Below, piece after piece: positions 35,353 to 47,227 of a stretch of DNA of 64,000 bases. A program made the position numbers and the translations under genes. This stretch comes from Akanthomyces muscarius (lineage: Eukaryota > Ascomycota > Sordariomycetes > Hypocreales > Cordycipitaceae). The DNA lies in the NCBI RefSeq assembly GCF_028009165.1, contig NC_079241.1, forward strand, positions 3,906,001 through 3,970,000. The letters run 5' to 3'. Position 1 is the first letter of the stretch. Every line of letters starts with the position of its first letter. Under the pieces are notes generated by a model, which saw nothing but the letters and a program-made list of their open reading frames with translations, did not search any database and was not told the DNA's origin.

Positions 35353-35965
35353 GATAAAATCGGCGACGAGGATTAGACGCGCGACAAAGCAAGATAAGAG
35401 TGAAAAGGCCGCGCAGGGCAGTGTGTTTGTCGTGAAGCCAACTGCGCGAAGCTGGTTGTGACGGAGCTTTGGGGGGGTGAGCTGCTGGGCGTGACAACAG
35501 TGTTCCACGTTAGCAGGCAGTGCTACGGCGGGTGATCCACTGGAGTCTGGAGTCTACCTAGAGTCTGGAGTCAGAGTCCCCCCCAAATGGCTGGCAGAGC
35601 TGGGAAGACCATCAGCGCGGCGCCAGCGTCCCGAATTTCTCCCGGCCGCTCCAAATGCCGCCGCGGTAGGCAAAGCTCCCCTGAACCAGGCTCCACGCAT
35701 GTATCCGCGGGCTGGCCACAGGCATTCAAGCTACCAAGGCGAAAAAAAATTGGCGTTGCCGATGAGCGCATCGCAGCCCAGCTTCAACCTCAAAATTCCC
35801 GTCTCGGCCCCGTCCCCCAACAACAGTCCATCAGCCTGCGACACTGTTGCTCCCCTTTTTGGATTACCTGCATCGTCGGATTGCTGTTTTCCTTTTGCCG
35901 CTCTTCATAATCTCTCGGAGACTGCGCTCTTTTAATACCTCCCACCCTCCCGCACAGCAGCAATC
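35353..35965. other. Intergenic: divergent promoter exo84 / tom20
   Basis: About 610 bp shared by two divergent genes. It contains a direct repeat of GAGTCTGGAGTC at 35542-35578. No gene recognised. Confidence 0.5.
35542..35578. repeat. Direct repeat of GAGTCTGGAGTC
   Basis: Two copies of the 12-mer GAGTCTGGAGTC, separated by TACCTA and followed by a third partial GAGTC. Located in the exo84/tom20 promoter region. Confidence 0.75.
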
Positions 35966-36759
35966 ATGGTTCAAACCTCGACCCTCGTGACGGCGTCCGT
36001 CGCCACCGCGGCCACTGCATTCGTCGGTACGTTGGCTAATCGGCCCCAGCCCGAACCCTGTTCCATTGGCTCGCCTTCTACACATTCTCCTTGATAAAAC
36101 GGCTTTACCAAAACCCCCCTGTTGCGTGTGTGGCTAACCCGCGCCGATTATAGCCTACGCCATCTACTTCGACTTCCGCCGCCGCAGCCAGAGCGAGTTC
36201 CGCCGCGACCTGAGACGCAACGAGCGTATGCAGGCCCGCGCCAAGGCCAAGGCCGAGAAGGAGGAGGCCGAGGCTTCCTCGCAAAACCTGCGCGCCACCG
36301 TCAAGACCCGAGTGGACGAGGCCAAGGAGGAGGGCTTCCCCATGGGCGTCGAGGAGCGCGAGGCCTACTTCAGCGAGCAGATCATGGCCGCCGAGGTCAT
36401 GAGCGCCGATCGTAAGCATACCCCGGCAGCATCAAGACTGTACTCGGATGCATGACTGACAAACTTTTCGCAGCTTCCAAAGCCATTGACTCGGCTCTCG
36501 CCTTCTACAGGGGCCTCAAGGTCTACCCCAACCCCGGTGACCTGATCAAGATCTACGACAGCACTGTTCCCAAGGTTCGTTGCACTTTAGCCCAGTGATT
36601 AGTTTGCAGCACGTGTTGACATTTTATCAGCCTATATTGGACATCCTCGCCGAGATGATCGCATACGACTCCAGCCTCGACATCCGCTCAGTGCCCTCCG
36701 GTGGTGCCCCCGGCGGCGGCATCAACCTGGGCGACATCCCCAACGTCGGCCTCGACTAA
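35966..36759 (+). CDS. tom20: Mitochondrial import receptor Tom20
   Basis: Outer-membrane receptor that binds presequences for the TOM complex; 182 residues. Exons 35966-36026, 36154-36411, 36474-36574, 36631-36759. A single N-terminal anchor ([20 protein letters not shown]) is followed by a strongly basic cytosolic linker ([20 protein letters not shown]) and an acidic/basic coiled segment ([17 protein letters not shown]). The receptor domain contains [18 protein letters not shown], then [20 protein letters not shown] and [20 protein letters not shown]. The Gly-rich C-terminus ends in NVGLD. All four exons are needed to restore the TPR-like groove. An AATAAA lies 324 bp after the stop. Confidence 0.95.
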
Positions 36760-37269
36760 ACGTCTATCAACCTTGAGAACCTCCTGAGGGGGTGTGTAAA
36801 ACCCATGGTGTCGTCTCTGGTCGCATGACAGACCGACTCCTACGCAGCGGCAGGCGGAGCGCAAGCTGGCAACCTGTGTTGGTTCCGCCTTGACTCTTGC
36901 TTCCTGCGCAAAAACGATACAAAAACCAAAATTCGAAAATGCGAGGCCAGCTGACTTAGGCCCTGGCCTCGGTGTACCATATTGTCCTTCTTTCAGGCTT
37001 CAGATAGAGCTTTGTGTAAACAGTATACGGTCACAGATACCGCTACGGGGGCTTTGGGAAGGCCGCTATGGTGGCGTTTCCAAATAAAATCATGATCCAC
37101 GACTGATATGTACAGTGATTGTTCTGTCCCAGTACATACAAGCTTCACCAATTTTTCGTATCAGCGCGAATTGCCATGTGACGGCGAGGTCATCTATCTG
37201 ATGATGTACAACGAGTAATTTTCATTTTCATTCATGCAACTTTGTTTACCTTTATCTTTATTTACTCTT
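36760..37269. other. Intergenic: convergent 3' flanks of tom20 and tyw1
   Basis: About 510 bp between convergent stop codons. AT-rich toward 37200. No gene recognised. Confidence 0.45.
37083..37088 (+). terminator. Possible polyadenylation signal for tom20
   Basis: AATAAA on the plus strand, 324 nt downstream of the tom20 stop codon. Fungal poly(A) signals are loose, so this is suggestive only. Confidence 0.3.
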
Positions 37270-39651
37270 TTACTCTGGAGCCTCCCGAATAACAATGGCT
37301 TCCTTCTTCCTCCCCTTGCGGTCCACGCGCTCATCGCGCGGGTCGAATCCTCCATTGCCCCAGAGCGCCCACTCCGGCGTCGGCGGGCCCATGTAGTCCT
37401 CGGGCGTCCAGTCGCCGTCGGGGCCGCGCTCCTCGAGCAGCTCAAAGAAGCGGTCGTAGTCAATGTGCGTGTGCCACTTGCCGTCGACGTGGAAGCGCTC
37501 GCTGGCCAGCAGGACGCAGCAGCTGTGGGCGTGCTCGGCGGCGATGCCGTAGGCGAGGCCCTTTTCCTGGAGGCGCGTGTCCAGCGCGCGCACAAACTCG
37601 CAGACCTCCCAGTAAAAGGGCACGTTGGACATGCTGAGGCCGGCGTTGGACGACGTCGACGTGCCGCAGTACGTGACGCCCTTGATCTCGACGAAGCAGG
37701 GCAGGCCCTGCTCAATAAGTCGAGCGTAGCCCTCGACCTCGTCCTCGACGTTGAAGCCCTTGACGAGGGTCAGACGGAAGACGGTGCGATGGCGGAAGCG
37801 CTTCTCGCGGAGAATGTCCAGGCAGCGGTTGAAACGCTCCCAAAAGTCACGATGGAGGGGACGGTCAATCTTGCGGAGCGATTCCTTGTTGGAGGCATCG
37901 ATGGAGACGTAGAGCTGCGTCACAGCCTTGAGATCAGCCAGCTGGTCTGGATGCTGTGCGTTGCACACGAGGAACGAGGAGATGCGCTCCTTGTGCAGCA
38001 TACCAAGGAACTCGTTGATGTAGGGGTAGAAGATGGGCTCGCCGACCAAAGAGAGTGCACAATGGCGGATCTTGAGCGCTTCAGCGAAACGCTCAGCGCG
38101 AACACCTGGCACACCGCGCATCATTTTAATCTTCTTGTAGTGGCCCTCCTTGACACCGTCAAAGATCATCTCTGGCGGGTCAACCACCCAGCGCCAGGTG
38201 GTGCCTACGGGGTTGGTGCCGTGACGCCAGCAGAAAACGCACTTGTTGGAGCACGAGAGCGATGGCGTCGTTTCCATGCACTGGTGAGAGTTGATGCCAT
38301 AGAGGGAGTACTTGTAGCAACTGCCACGGCCGCGCAGCGCAGATTTGGTCCATCGGCAAATTTTGACACCAGAATGCGATCCAACAATGGCGTATCCTTG
38401 CTTTGTGAGGGCAGCATAAGTAGGAGAATTCTTCGCGACCATCTCCTTGGGCTTGCTCTGGGAACTAGCCTTGGAGTTGTTATATGTGGTAAAGTCGACG
38501 GCGATGGGTGCCTTGGGATTAGCATCACCACCTTGCGACTTGATCACGCGGCCCAAGTCTTCCACGTCATCAAGGCTACTGGACTTTTTACCGTTTTCGC
38601 GCTTTGCGGGTTTCTCGTCGTCAAAGACAACTTCGCCATCGTCGTAGTCCTCCTCCTCCACCTCGTCATCGCTTTCCACAGCCGCACCGCTGCCAGCCAC
38701 ACCTTGGCCAAGGTATCCAGTGCGAATGATTTGACCAAAGACTTCTTCGACGCCGCCCGTCCATTCGGCGAAGCGCTCGGCGTCGTCACTCTTCATATCG
38801 CCCATGCCAACGGGGTAGGCTCGCTTGCGCGCAGTCAGCTTTGCCATCCACTTGTCCAATTCCTTGGCCTGGAAACAGTAACCTTCAGCCTCGTCAGGCC
38901 AGCCTTCGCGATCACCAAATCCAAACACAGAGTATCCCAGAAGCGTCGAGAGCGGCGCAGTATCAATTCGAAAATCGTGGTGCGTTTCTTGGAGATGCTC
39001 GAGAAATGTGTCGTTGATGGAGTCAATGTTGTAGCTGGGGATCAGGAAGAGGTAGAGGAACTGCGCGCCGTCGTCGCTCTTGGGGGGCGCAATGAAATAG
39101 TCATCAAAGTCAATCTCAGTCAAGTCAAGAAGCTCGGGCGCGAGAACCTGGCGCTGGGTGTCGGCGGCAAGCTGTGCGACCGATTTCTCAAGCTTCGCAA
39201 TGTAGTCCTGGCCAATTTTCTCCGTTTTTGTGGTGATGGACGAGAAGAAGACGAGAATTTTGACGGGCTTGGTCAGATCGATTGGTTCTTCGCTGGTCTC
39301 GGGTTTCTTGGCCATGCCTCCCTTGATTCTGCGCGGCCCAGCAGTCTTGATGGCAGCCTTTGCTTGTATGTCTCGCTGGGACACATTGTCTGGCTTTTGA
39401 GTGGCTACTTTCTCGTAGAGTTTGGGAATCGTCTTGAGGTCGGACTTTTCTTCGTATACGTGGAGATAGAGGCGAAGCAGAAGAAGGCCGCAAAATGCGA
39501 CTAAAATAATCGGAGTCCGGTTTGTGTGCCAGACATCGAGCAACCCTTAGGCACTATTAGCTATTGTTCATTGGCACACAAGTTGATGTGCGCTCTTACC
39601 ATTGATATTGAAAAGAGCAGACTGCCCGTGAGCACCGCCGAGAGGATCCAT
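37270..39651 (-). CDS. tyw1: tRNA wybutosine-synthesising protein Tyw1 (radical SAM)
   Basis: 4-demethylwyosine synthase acting on tRNA-Phe position 37. Exons (minus): 39651-39600 and 39545-37270; 775 residues. A hydrophobic anchor near the N-terminus (PIILVAFCGLLLLRLYLHVY) implies ER attachment, as in fungal homologues. A flavodoxin domain follows (ILVFFSSITTKTEKIG, ELLDLTEIDFDDYF, GYSVFGFGDREGWP). An acidic linker (SDDEVEEEDYDDGEVVFDDE) leads to the radical-SAM core with the Cx3Cx2C cluster in SCSNKCVFCWRHGTNP (codons near 38220-38265). Further motifs: PVGTTWRWVVDPP, SLVGEPIFYPYINEFL, LYVSIDASNKESL. The Tyw1 C-terminal domain has EHAHSCCVLLA and HTHIDYDRFFEL. Antisense to it runs a long stop-free frame that I reject as coding. 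Confidence 0.95.
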
Positions 39652-40558
39652 GGCGAGTGCAGTTGTTGGCGTGCAGTTGTCTAATGGAAGTGAAGACTGT
39701 CGCCCCGCGATGAAATTAATTTTAGCGGGGTGAATTAGCAGGCGCTTGGTAATGCCACTGTGCCTGATGGAATGACGGACCAATATGACATTCAGCATTT
39801 ATATTTGAAGGTGTATCCTCTTTCTCTTTCTCTCTTCTCCTTTTCTGGTGCACTCTGTTATCACGAGGGTTGCTCATCAAATTATTGTATTGGTGTTTGT
39901 TTGATCCGCCATGTAGCCCGCGCAAGGCGTGCCATCGTCTGGCGAGTGAGTAGCAGCGCCACGCATTTGATTGGTACTGTGTGACCAACAAAGAGTAGTT
40001 GTCGTGCGAAGTAATACTGTTTTACGTATCCAGAGTCGGTACTTCCACCCGCCCGAGGAATATATTTATACATAAGGCCACATCAAACGATAATTTATGC
40101 TGTTCATTCAACCACTTCAAATATTGGTACAGCAGTGCAGGGTAGCCTTGATGACTAACGCGGTTTCACCAGTGCTCGCTCACAGTGGAGCGGGAAGAAG
40201 CTTAGGCGTGTCCAGGTTAGGACTAGCGCCAATCACGCAATCGACGAGCCCGCCTTTGGGTCATGGTCTTGCTCGAAGACGAAATGACCTACTCCCCTTT
40301 TACTCCTGCAACCTCTTTGCACGTCATTTCAAGGACAGGGAACTTTCAGCGGGCCTGAGACGTTTCTTTTTATGCCAATATGTGATGTATTTCACTATGA
40401 AAAGATGTTGCGCTGTTGACGACATGACCTAGCAATGGGTTTGCCCCACCTGGCCGAAGAGAGTCGCAGGCTAATGAGACGAAATACAGAAAGCACCAAG
40501 ATATTCAACAAACGCCAGCCATGAAACTGAGAAGCACTATTCGAAGACGAGCCTCACT
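39652..40558. other. Intergenic: tyw1 promoter and 3' flank of cysteine dioxygenase
   Basis: About 900 bp, AT-rich around 39780-40100. No coding exon recognised. Confidence 0.45.
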
Positions 40559-41372
40559 CTACTCCTTGAGGAGCCTTCCATAGGCGGAGTAGTATGCACA
40601 ACCGGGGACGTGGCTACGGCGACCAGTCTTTTCATCAAAAATGTGGCAGCCTTGCTTTGCTACATTTGGAGGTGTATAGACTGGACCGAGAGGAGCCTCT
40701 GTTAGCAAACCGACGACAAGTGTTTACGGAGTCGAGAGGGAAACTCACGGTGAAGGGAGACGGCGAAGTCGCTTCCCCTGTTGGAAACGCGGTGCAGGCC
40801 GAGCTCGTCGGCCATGTACGCGACTTGGTTTTCTTTATACGTCTTTTCTGAGATGACCTTCATGGGGCCGCTGGGCTCTCCCTCTTGGGGGAACTCGTAG
40901 CGAGTCTCGGTCAGATTGCCCTTGAGAATCTTCATGAGACAGTGGGCATTGCCGTGGTCATGGATGGGACTGCCCTTACCGGGCGACCAGACGAGCACAA
41001 GCTGATACGGAGTCGTGTTAGTGCTGGCGAAGGGAGGCTAGACTCGAGCAGTGATAGCCCAGACCAGATGGGAGAGGAACGACATACCAAGTTGCTCTTG
41101 CCGTTGCCCTCGTCGACGAGGTTTCTGGTGTAGCCTCTGCTGGCATCACCAAAGGCGTATTTTGACCAGTTTCTATCACGGGCATCATACAGCTTCATGA
41201 GACGAGTGAGGAATGTAACATCGATATCGTCCGAAGTCAAACCCGAGCATGGGCCCAGAGCCGACTTGAGGGCGAGGACGAGTTCCTCGAAGAGGTCTTC
41301 GTCGAAGCGCATGGAGTTGGGAACAAAGATGGAGTCGAGCGGCAGAGCGCTGGGAAGAACGTTGAGAGCCAT
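40559..41372 (-). CDS. cdo1: Cysteine dioxygenase
   Basis: Non-haem iron enzyme that oxidises L-cysteine to cysteine sulfinate, the first step of cysteine catabolism to sulfite or taurine; cytosolic. Exons (minus): 41372-41088, 41001-40749, 40680-40559; 219 residues. The cupin core shows the three iron-ligand histidines H109 and H111 (SPIHDHGNAH) and H165 (ELGLHRVSN). C116 (HCLMKILKG) and Y181 (SLHLYTPPN) correspond to the Cys-Tyr pair that forms the thioether cofactor in animal enzymes; Y181 appears only after splicing exons 2 and 3. H179 matches the second-shell His. The C-terminus has GCHIFDEKTG and GCAYYSAYGRLLKE. The gene is head to head with the sulfite pump gene, which fits a detoxification role. 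Confidence 0.95.
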
Positions 41373-43306
41373 GATGGCAGAATGGAAGAAATGTTACGTG
41401 GGTATGTGTTGTTGTGTTGCTAATCTTAGGAGAGCGCAGTGCGAGGGATTCAAACGATGCTTTGCGAGATGGACGGTTTTACGCAAAATCAAAATGACGC
41501 TGGGCGATACTGGGCGGCGGTCACCTGAGGAGGGGGAGGCTACATGCTCTTACCTCACTTTACGGGCGATAGTAAGACCGCACTGTGGACGGTGGGGCAA
41601 CGAGGCCATGCGAGGACCATTGTGACACGAATCAACCCCCGACGACTTTTGCCGGCTATCGGCGACGAAAGAACTCAGCCCATCGAGTGGCCAACGTGGC
41701 CTGGGACTTTCTTGCTCGGGGTTTCCTACTGCGCCGGACCTTTATTTTTTGGCGCAAAGTTTTCTCTGCTTGACTGGACAGAGGCAAACAAACCAAAATG
41801 GCAGCGGGCTCGGACCTGACTAGAGGGATTTCTGGTTGGTTATTGGTATGGGGGCCAAGGACCCGAAAAGTGGATGACTGCATCCCGGTTTTTAGCGGCT
41901 ATCGGTGCAAGAACGCTGATGGGCGTACAGCGGACGAAAGAGTCGGAAAATGGACAGAATTGCGCGTAGATTCATGTAGAAATGCCGTCGAGGCGATCTG
42001 AATAAGACTGAAACCAATATCACAACCGTTTTATACGTGAAGATGTAGATATAGAGAGGACTCCTCGGTCGGGGTTTGGCGGATGGAACAAAGTGGAGCA
42101 ACGAAACCTGGCCGTCCAGAAGACGAAGCAGGCACGGTGTTGGCGCACTGTGCGATGCCGGCGTAGGGTCCACAGACGTCACATTGTGTGGCTGGCTGTG
42201 TGCTCAGAGAGCGCAGCGAGGCTTGCATATCTTGCTCATATCGAGTTACTGTAGGGAGCAAAACAAAGTGTGGCTGGCTGAGCCGTTGCTGACCGCAATG
42301 CTGCGTGCTGTACAACTTGCACGGAGAACCAGGGCATCTCACGGGCGGGCAACACGAGGTAAGGGACGGGGCATACACTAGGAATACGCGACACACAAGA
42401 TTTCACGCTGTCGCGGATGCCGGCAGGCTTAGCACCGTAGGCATCGCATACCAGTCGTGTGGTTTTACCTGAGCACGGCCCTGCAGGAAATGATCGGGGA
42501 ATGAATGTATGGAAGAGATTGTGCTCCTTGAGCCCCTGGTCCGAGATTACCGTTCGGGGTTACATCGGTCAGTCGGGTCTTGGTCGCGGAATTTCCCAGG
42601 ACGTCATGGACGTCTTGCGGCTCTGCATCTACAAGTAGTGACGGATGAGTAGTTTGGCGTTTGTTTGCAACCAGTCTCGATCTGATAATGGAATGCCGCA
42701 GCAAGACAGACAGACATTGACAAGAGAAAAAAATGGAGCCGGTGCACGTCAAGCCAGTTGATCGGCGACTGCCCAGGGATTGAAAACGAGGGCCGACAGG
42801 CACAGTCCCCCGGTGGGTGGTGCTTTGTCAACTTACGTTACCCAACCATTTGGCATGAGTCGAACAAAATTTCGTGACATTTCAGAGAAACATGCCATCC
42901 GTCTAAATTTAGCTTTACGCCTAGGGCTGCCTGCGGCACTCGGCATCGAGCCTCCGATTTAGGGATGAGGGTAAAAATGCATCTCGTCCCATGCCTCTTT
43001 CCTGAACCAAGCTAACCGGCGACAACCCCAGAAAAAAAAAAAAAGAACAAGCCGCCACCAGCGAGCGTCCCCGCTGGAACTCGTCGGTGCCGATGGGCCG
43101 GCGCAAAGGAAAATGACGACACCAGGCGGCACTTGAAAAAAAAACAAGTTTGTTGCCAAGGAGCGTTCTTCTCTTCTCGAAATGTGCAATTTATAATATA
43201 GACTCTCTCTTCCTCGAGTTCCTGATCCCTTCTATTATCTGAAGCGACTGTTGTACATTCGTTGCACAACGCAACCATACGGCAACTTGCCCAGCCAAAA
43301 ACCAAC
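41373..43306. other. Shared divergent promoter region cdo1 / ssu1
   Basis: 1.93 kb between two divergent, metabolically linked genes. No protein gene recognised. Two A-runs (43033-43045 and 43136-43143) and a TATAATATA lie on the ssu1 side. I found no perfect match to the Cys3 sulfur-regulator consensus ATGRYRYCAT by eye. Confidence 0.55.
43191..43200 (+). promoter_or_regulatory. TATA-like element of ssu1
   Basis: TTATAATATA about 107 bp upstream of the ssu1 ATG, followed by a CT-rich stretch (CTCTCTCTTCC) typical of fungal transcription start zones. Confidence 0.4.
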
Positions 43307-44824
43307 ATGCCATCAACTCCCGCCACCGACGCCGCCGCCGCCGCCGCCAACAGCAGCGACAGCATCATCACCAAGAGAGCGTCGGCCTCGTCGGCGGCAC
43401 CGCGGCAGCAGCAGCCCGCGCTGGGGCATGGCACCTGCGCGAATGAAGCTCTGCAGAAGCCCTGTAAGAACAGCCGGGGCTGGCGCAAGATTGTCCGCAA
43501 CTTTACGCCGTCGTGAGTTGAACCAAGCAGCATCCGTCTCACAAAGTCACGCGTAAGCTGTGATACGGGGAGGGAGCTGGCATTCAATTTTTGAAAGGAA
43601 CATGCATGGCTAATTCAAAACTCACAGATGGTTCGCCGTCAACATGGGCACGGGCATCGTCTCGATTCTCCTCCACAACCTGCCCTACAACGCCCAGTGG
43701 CTGCAGTACATTTCCTACATCATCTTTGCCCTCAACGTCGTCCTCTTCGTCACCTTTCTCGTCATCAGCATCCTCCGCTACGCGCTGTTCCCCGAGATCT
43801 GGAGCGCCATGATTGAGCACCCGGGCCAGTCGCTCTTCCTCGGCTGCTTTCCCATGGGCTTTGCCAGTAAGTACACACAACACGTTCCCGGGATCTTGTC
43901 ACCCCCCCTCTACCCAACCACAAACCTGCTGACCGACAACACACAGCAATCATCAACATGATGATCTTTTGCTGCAGCCACTGGGGCAGCGGGCTCATCC
44001 ACCTCGCCTGGGCCTTTTGGTGGATCGACGCGCTCCTCTCCATGGCCACGTGCATCACCATGCCCTTCATCGTCATGCACTGGCACAGGCCGGGCCTCGA
44101 AAACACCACGGCCGCGCTGCTCCTGCCCATCGTGCCCACCATCGTCGCCGCCGCCACCGGCGGCATCGTCGCCGAGGTGCTGCCCGACCCGGACCACGCC
44201 TTCACCACGCTCGTCGCCTCGTACGTCCTCTGGGGCATCGGCGAGGCCCTCTCCGCCTGCGTCCTCGCCCTCTACTTCCACCGCCTCACCGTCCACGACC
44301 TGCCCCCGCGCGACGTCATAGTCTCCGTCTTCCTGCCCGTCGGCCCCCTCGGCCAGGGCGGCTTCGGCATCCAGCAGCTCGGCAAGGTCGCCCTCAAGCG
44401 CCTCCCCGACACCACCGCCTTTGCCGCCGTCGGCCTCGACCCGTCCAAGGGCGCCGAGATCCTCTACGTCCTCGGCGTCTTCCTCGCCCTCGTCATGTGG
44501 GGGTTCGCCCTGCTCTGGGTCAGCTTCGCCCTCATCAGCCTCGCCACCACGGCCAGCTTCCCCTTCAACATGGGCTGGTGGGGCTTCACTTTCCCCCTCG
44601 GCGTCTGGGGCACCTGCACCTCGCTCATCGCCGTCAATCTGGACAGCGACTTTTTCAAGATTGCCACCATGATCATCTCGCTGACCGTGCTGCTGCTGTG
44701 GCTCATGGTCGGCGCGCGGACGCTGCAAATGGCCATTAGCGGTGACATGTTTGTGGCGCCTTGTCTCAAGACACTGCAAGAACAAGAGGTTGCGCCGGCC
44801 AGCCAGACCGAAACGGAAAAGTAG
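43307..44824 (+). CDS. ssu1: Sulfite efflux pump Ssu1 (TDT/SLAC1 family)
   Basis: Predicted 440-residue plasma-membrane exporter of the telurite-resistance/dicarboxylate transporter (TDT) family. Exons 43307-43512, 43628-43866, 43947-44824. An Ala/Ser-rich cytosolic leader (about 65 residues, including an encoded Ala run) precedes GWRKIVRNFTPSWFAVNMGT, the start of the TDT fold; GTGIVSILLHNLPY is a family block. Ten hydrophobic helices can be traced, for example QYISYIIFALNVVLFVTFLV, GLIHLAWAFWWIDALLSMAT, LLLPIVPTIVAAATGGIVAE, ASYVLWGIGEALSACVLALY and LYVLGVFLALVMWGFALLWV. LPVGPLGQGGFGIQQLG and FNMGWWGFTFPLGVW are typical of Ssu1 and its malate-permease relatives. Sulfite is preferred over malate because of the neighbour, cysteine dioxygenase; the sequence alone does not decide. 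Confidence 0.88.
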
Positions 44825-45167
44825 CGTGATTGTATCTTTGTTGTTTATTCATCATCGCATCGGCGTTGTCAATGCTGGTTCCTTCCATTTTGCGTTTACA
44901 TTTATCCTAATACTGCATATACAGTCCGGGGTACATTACGATACAGCCGAACATGTAGATTTCAATTCCAAAAACCAACTTATTGGACTACACAAAGTTC
45001 TGATGCTTCTTCTGTGTTGTTGAATATATCGTCGTGTATTGAGTAGAAATTCACGTATGCTATGCAATCCCTTGCGTAGGGCTTTTCTGCCTCTTCACCA
45101 TCTTGCATTTTTCTCCCAGAAAATTTCCACCGGCTTTTTTTTGATATCCTACATGGCACACCCTCGC
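44825..45167. other. Intergenic: convergent 3' flanks of ssu1 and nca2
   Basis: 343 bp, AT-rich, no gene recognised. Confidence 0.45.
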
Positions 45168-47227
45168 CTATCTTAGCCATCGCGCATACGCCCAGCGAAT
45201 CCTGGCCAAAGCCTTGGCTTGGAACCCGATGCCTTTGATGTTGGCCAGGTCATCTAAATCTTCTAGAAAGTCCTGCTGCATGCTTCTCGGGAGAAGCTTT
45301 GTCGTCAGGCTGCGTAGTACATGAAGCTCGCACAACAAAAGCCCGTGGTCTTTGTACGAGAGCATGTTGCTGTCTGTGGGGCTTGCGTCAGACAGGATGC
45401 GGTCAATATTGCGCAGGATGCGAATGGCCCGGCCGGCTGTGCCGCTGTGTTGTCGTCCGGAGCGACCACCAAGCATCGCTCGAAGGTAGCGGAAGACGCC
45501 AATCGAAACCAAAACGCCTGGCGTTAGCCCAACGAAGCCAAAAACAAGCTCCTGGCTCTTCAGCAGCGAGTCAATGCCCGTCATGGCCACTTCCAAGTCA
45601 ACCTTTGTCTTTTGTACCTGGATCAGTAGTGAGCGCACAAGGTCTCCAGTAATGGCGCCGGACAATGGCTTTTTGAGATATGTTTCATAAGCACGTAGCA
45701 CAGGGGTAACATCACCCTCGGCGACCTTGCGACGAATCTCGCTGATATGGGCGTCGGTCATTGCGGAGTCTGCAACGGCAAATTTTGGGTTATCTTGAGC
45801 AAATTCGACCACCATGCGTTCCAGGCTTTCCCGATCGGCTTTGAGACTGTCTCGACTCATAATGGCAATCTCACTGGTCTCGTCATGTCGAATCGTCTTG
45901 ACAACCTTTTGCGTGGGCTCGACGACCCAGTTGAGCCAAAAGTCTCGCACCGTTGCGCCAAAGTCGGTAATCCATTCCACAATCTCAGCCTGACGGTTCA
46001 CGAGAATGCGAAGAATCGTGCTTGAAGAGACCACGCCAATAACGGCGGGAATCCAGTACCGCACAACAGCGTGCGGCCGTCCGTTGACGATTGCTAGTTG
46101 ATTCATAGTAGACACGTGCTGGGGAAGAACCTCGTCAAGAATATTCAATAGACGTCGTGCCAAGACTGACGACCTTCCTGGTGTGGCTGTGTCTTCGAGG
46201 TGCACAGACAGCTCGGCGTCTTCTTCCACACCAGCGAAAACCTTGTCCTCGAATTCGTGAACCCCCGTGTCCAGAGTTGATACTTCTTTCAGTACCATGT
46301 CGATGAGCGCAACACTGCGCTCGACGACGCCCTTGAGATGAGCACCCTGTAGTTGAACCTTGCCATCATTCGAACCAAACTGCAGGCCTTCGTCCATCAA
46401 AACACCGAGCCCACTCGCTGTGATTTCTCTTAGCTTCTCGAGCTCTACCTGCTTCTTTCGAGCCTCAGTCCGACAGTATGCGACTGGCGAGAGAACCTTG
46501 CGCTGCACATTGGCCAGTGAGCGTTCAACGATACTCTCGCGTACGATGCCGTAGAACTTGCGCCATTGCTGCGTCACTCCAGATCCGGCTTGCACGAGAT
46601 CTGATGAGGCGTCTCTCACATCAAACGAGTTAAGACGTGTCTTGCTAGCAGAGTAGACTTCCTGTGTCCATGCCCATAGCCGTAAAGGTGAAGTCTGAAC
46701 TGTGTAGAGGCTGCTGTACGTGTGAGAATTGAGAACCTCGGACCAATACCAAATATCATCACTCAGAGGAATGATGCGATCTAGAAGGGTATTGAGAATG
46801 GAGCCATAGACTTGGACGGTGGCTTTTGTCACAAGTAGCCATTCTACTTCGTTTTCATAGTAGCTTTTAGCTTCGACGGCTGGAAGACTGGTAGTTCCGT
46901 CGGCGTGACACGTCAGAATGTCAGATTGAATCAAGACGGAGCGAATGGAGTCAAGGGGGATAAGGGGCTGAGATGAGGAAGTGCTGCTCAAAGACTGGAC
47001 AAGGCGCAGGAGCTGATCAATCCTTGGTGAGCTCAGAGCTTGAGCAGCGATGGTTTTTTGATGTTCAGATTCTGAGATTGCGTCACCTGGTGTCAGGTCG
47101 GCCAGAACGGGCAGCCGGTCCAGGTATGCGTCGAGACGACGGACTTGGCTGTATAGTGATGGTTAGATGCAAATCAATGAGAAAGTGGACGAGGTCTCGA
47201 GTTGACGTACTCACTGACGAGCGTCAT
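45168..47227 (-). CDS. nca2: Mitochondrial Nca2-family protein
   Basis: Fungal homologue of yeast Nca2, needed for proper expression of mitochondrial ATP synthase subunits Atp6/Atp8; predicted mitochondrial membrane protein. Exons (minus): 47227-47211 (17 nt) and 47148-45168; 665 residues. The short first exon gives MTLVSD, joined to QVRRLDAYLDRLPVLADLTP. Family features include NEVEWLLVTKATVQVYGSIL, DIWYWSEVLNS, YRTEARKKQ-like basic stretch (AYCRTEARKKQVELEKLREI), two membrane helices (YWIPAVIGVVSSSTILRILV and VFGFVGLTPGVLVSIGVFRY) and the C-terminal GLLLCELHVLRSL with ARIRWAYARWLR. The remainder is one continuous frame, so only the tiny first exon is uncertain; the frame continues with no Met until beyond the conserved N-terminus, which makes an upstream exon necessary. 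Confidence 0.88.

Noticed and set aside
37234..39504. Stop-free frame of about 756 codons on the plus strand opposite tyw1
   Set aside because: It lies antisense to a clear, conserved Tyw1 gene. Its residues show no motif and mirror the GC-rich codon bias of the real gene, which suppresses stops on the opposite strand.
43910..44785. Frame of about 291 codons on the minus strand opposite ssu1
   Set aside because: Glu/Gly/Asp-rich low-complexity shadow; the sense strand encodes a conserved ten-helix transporter.
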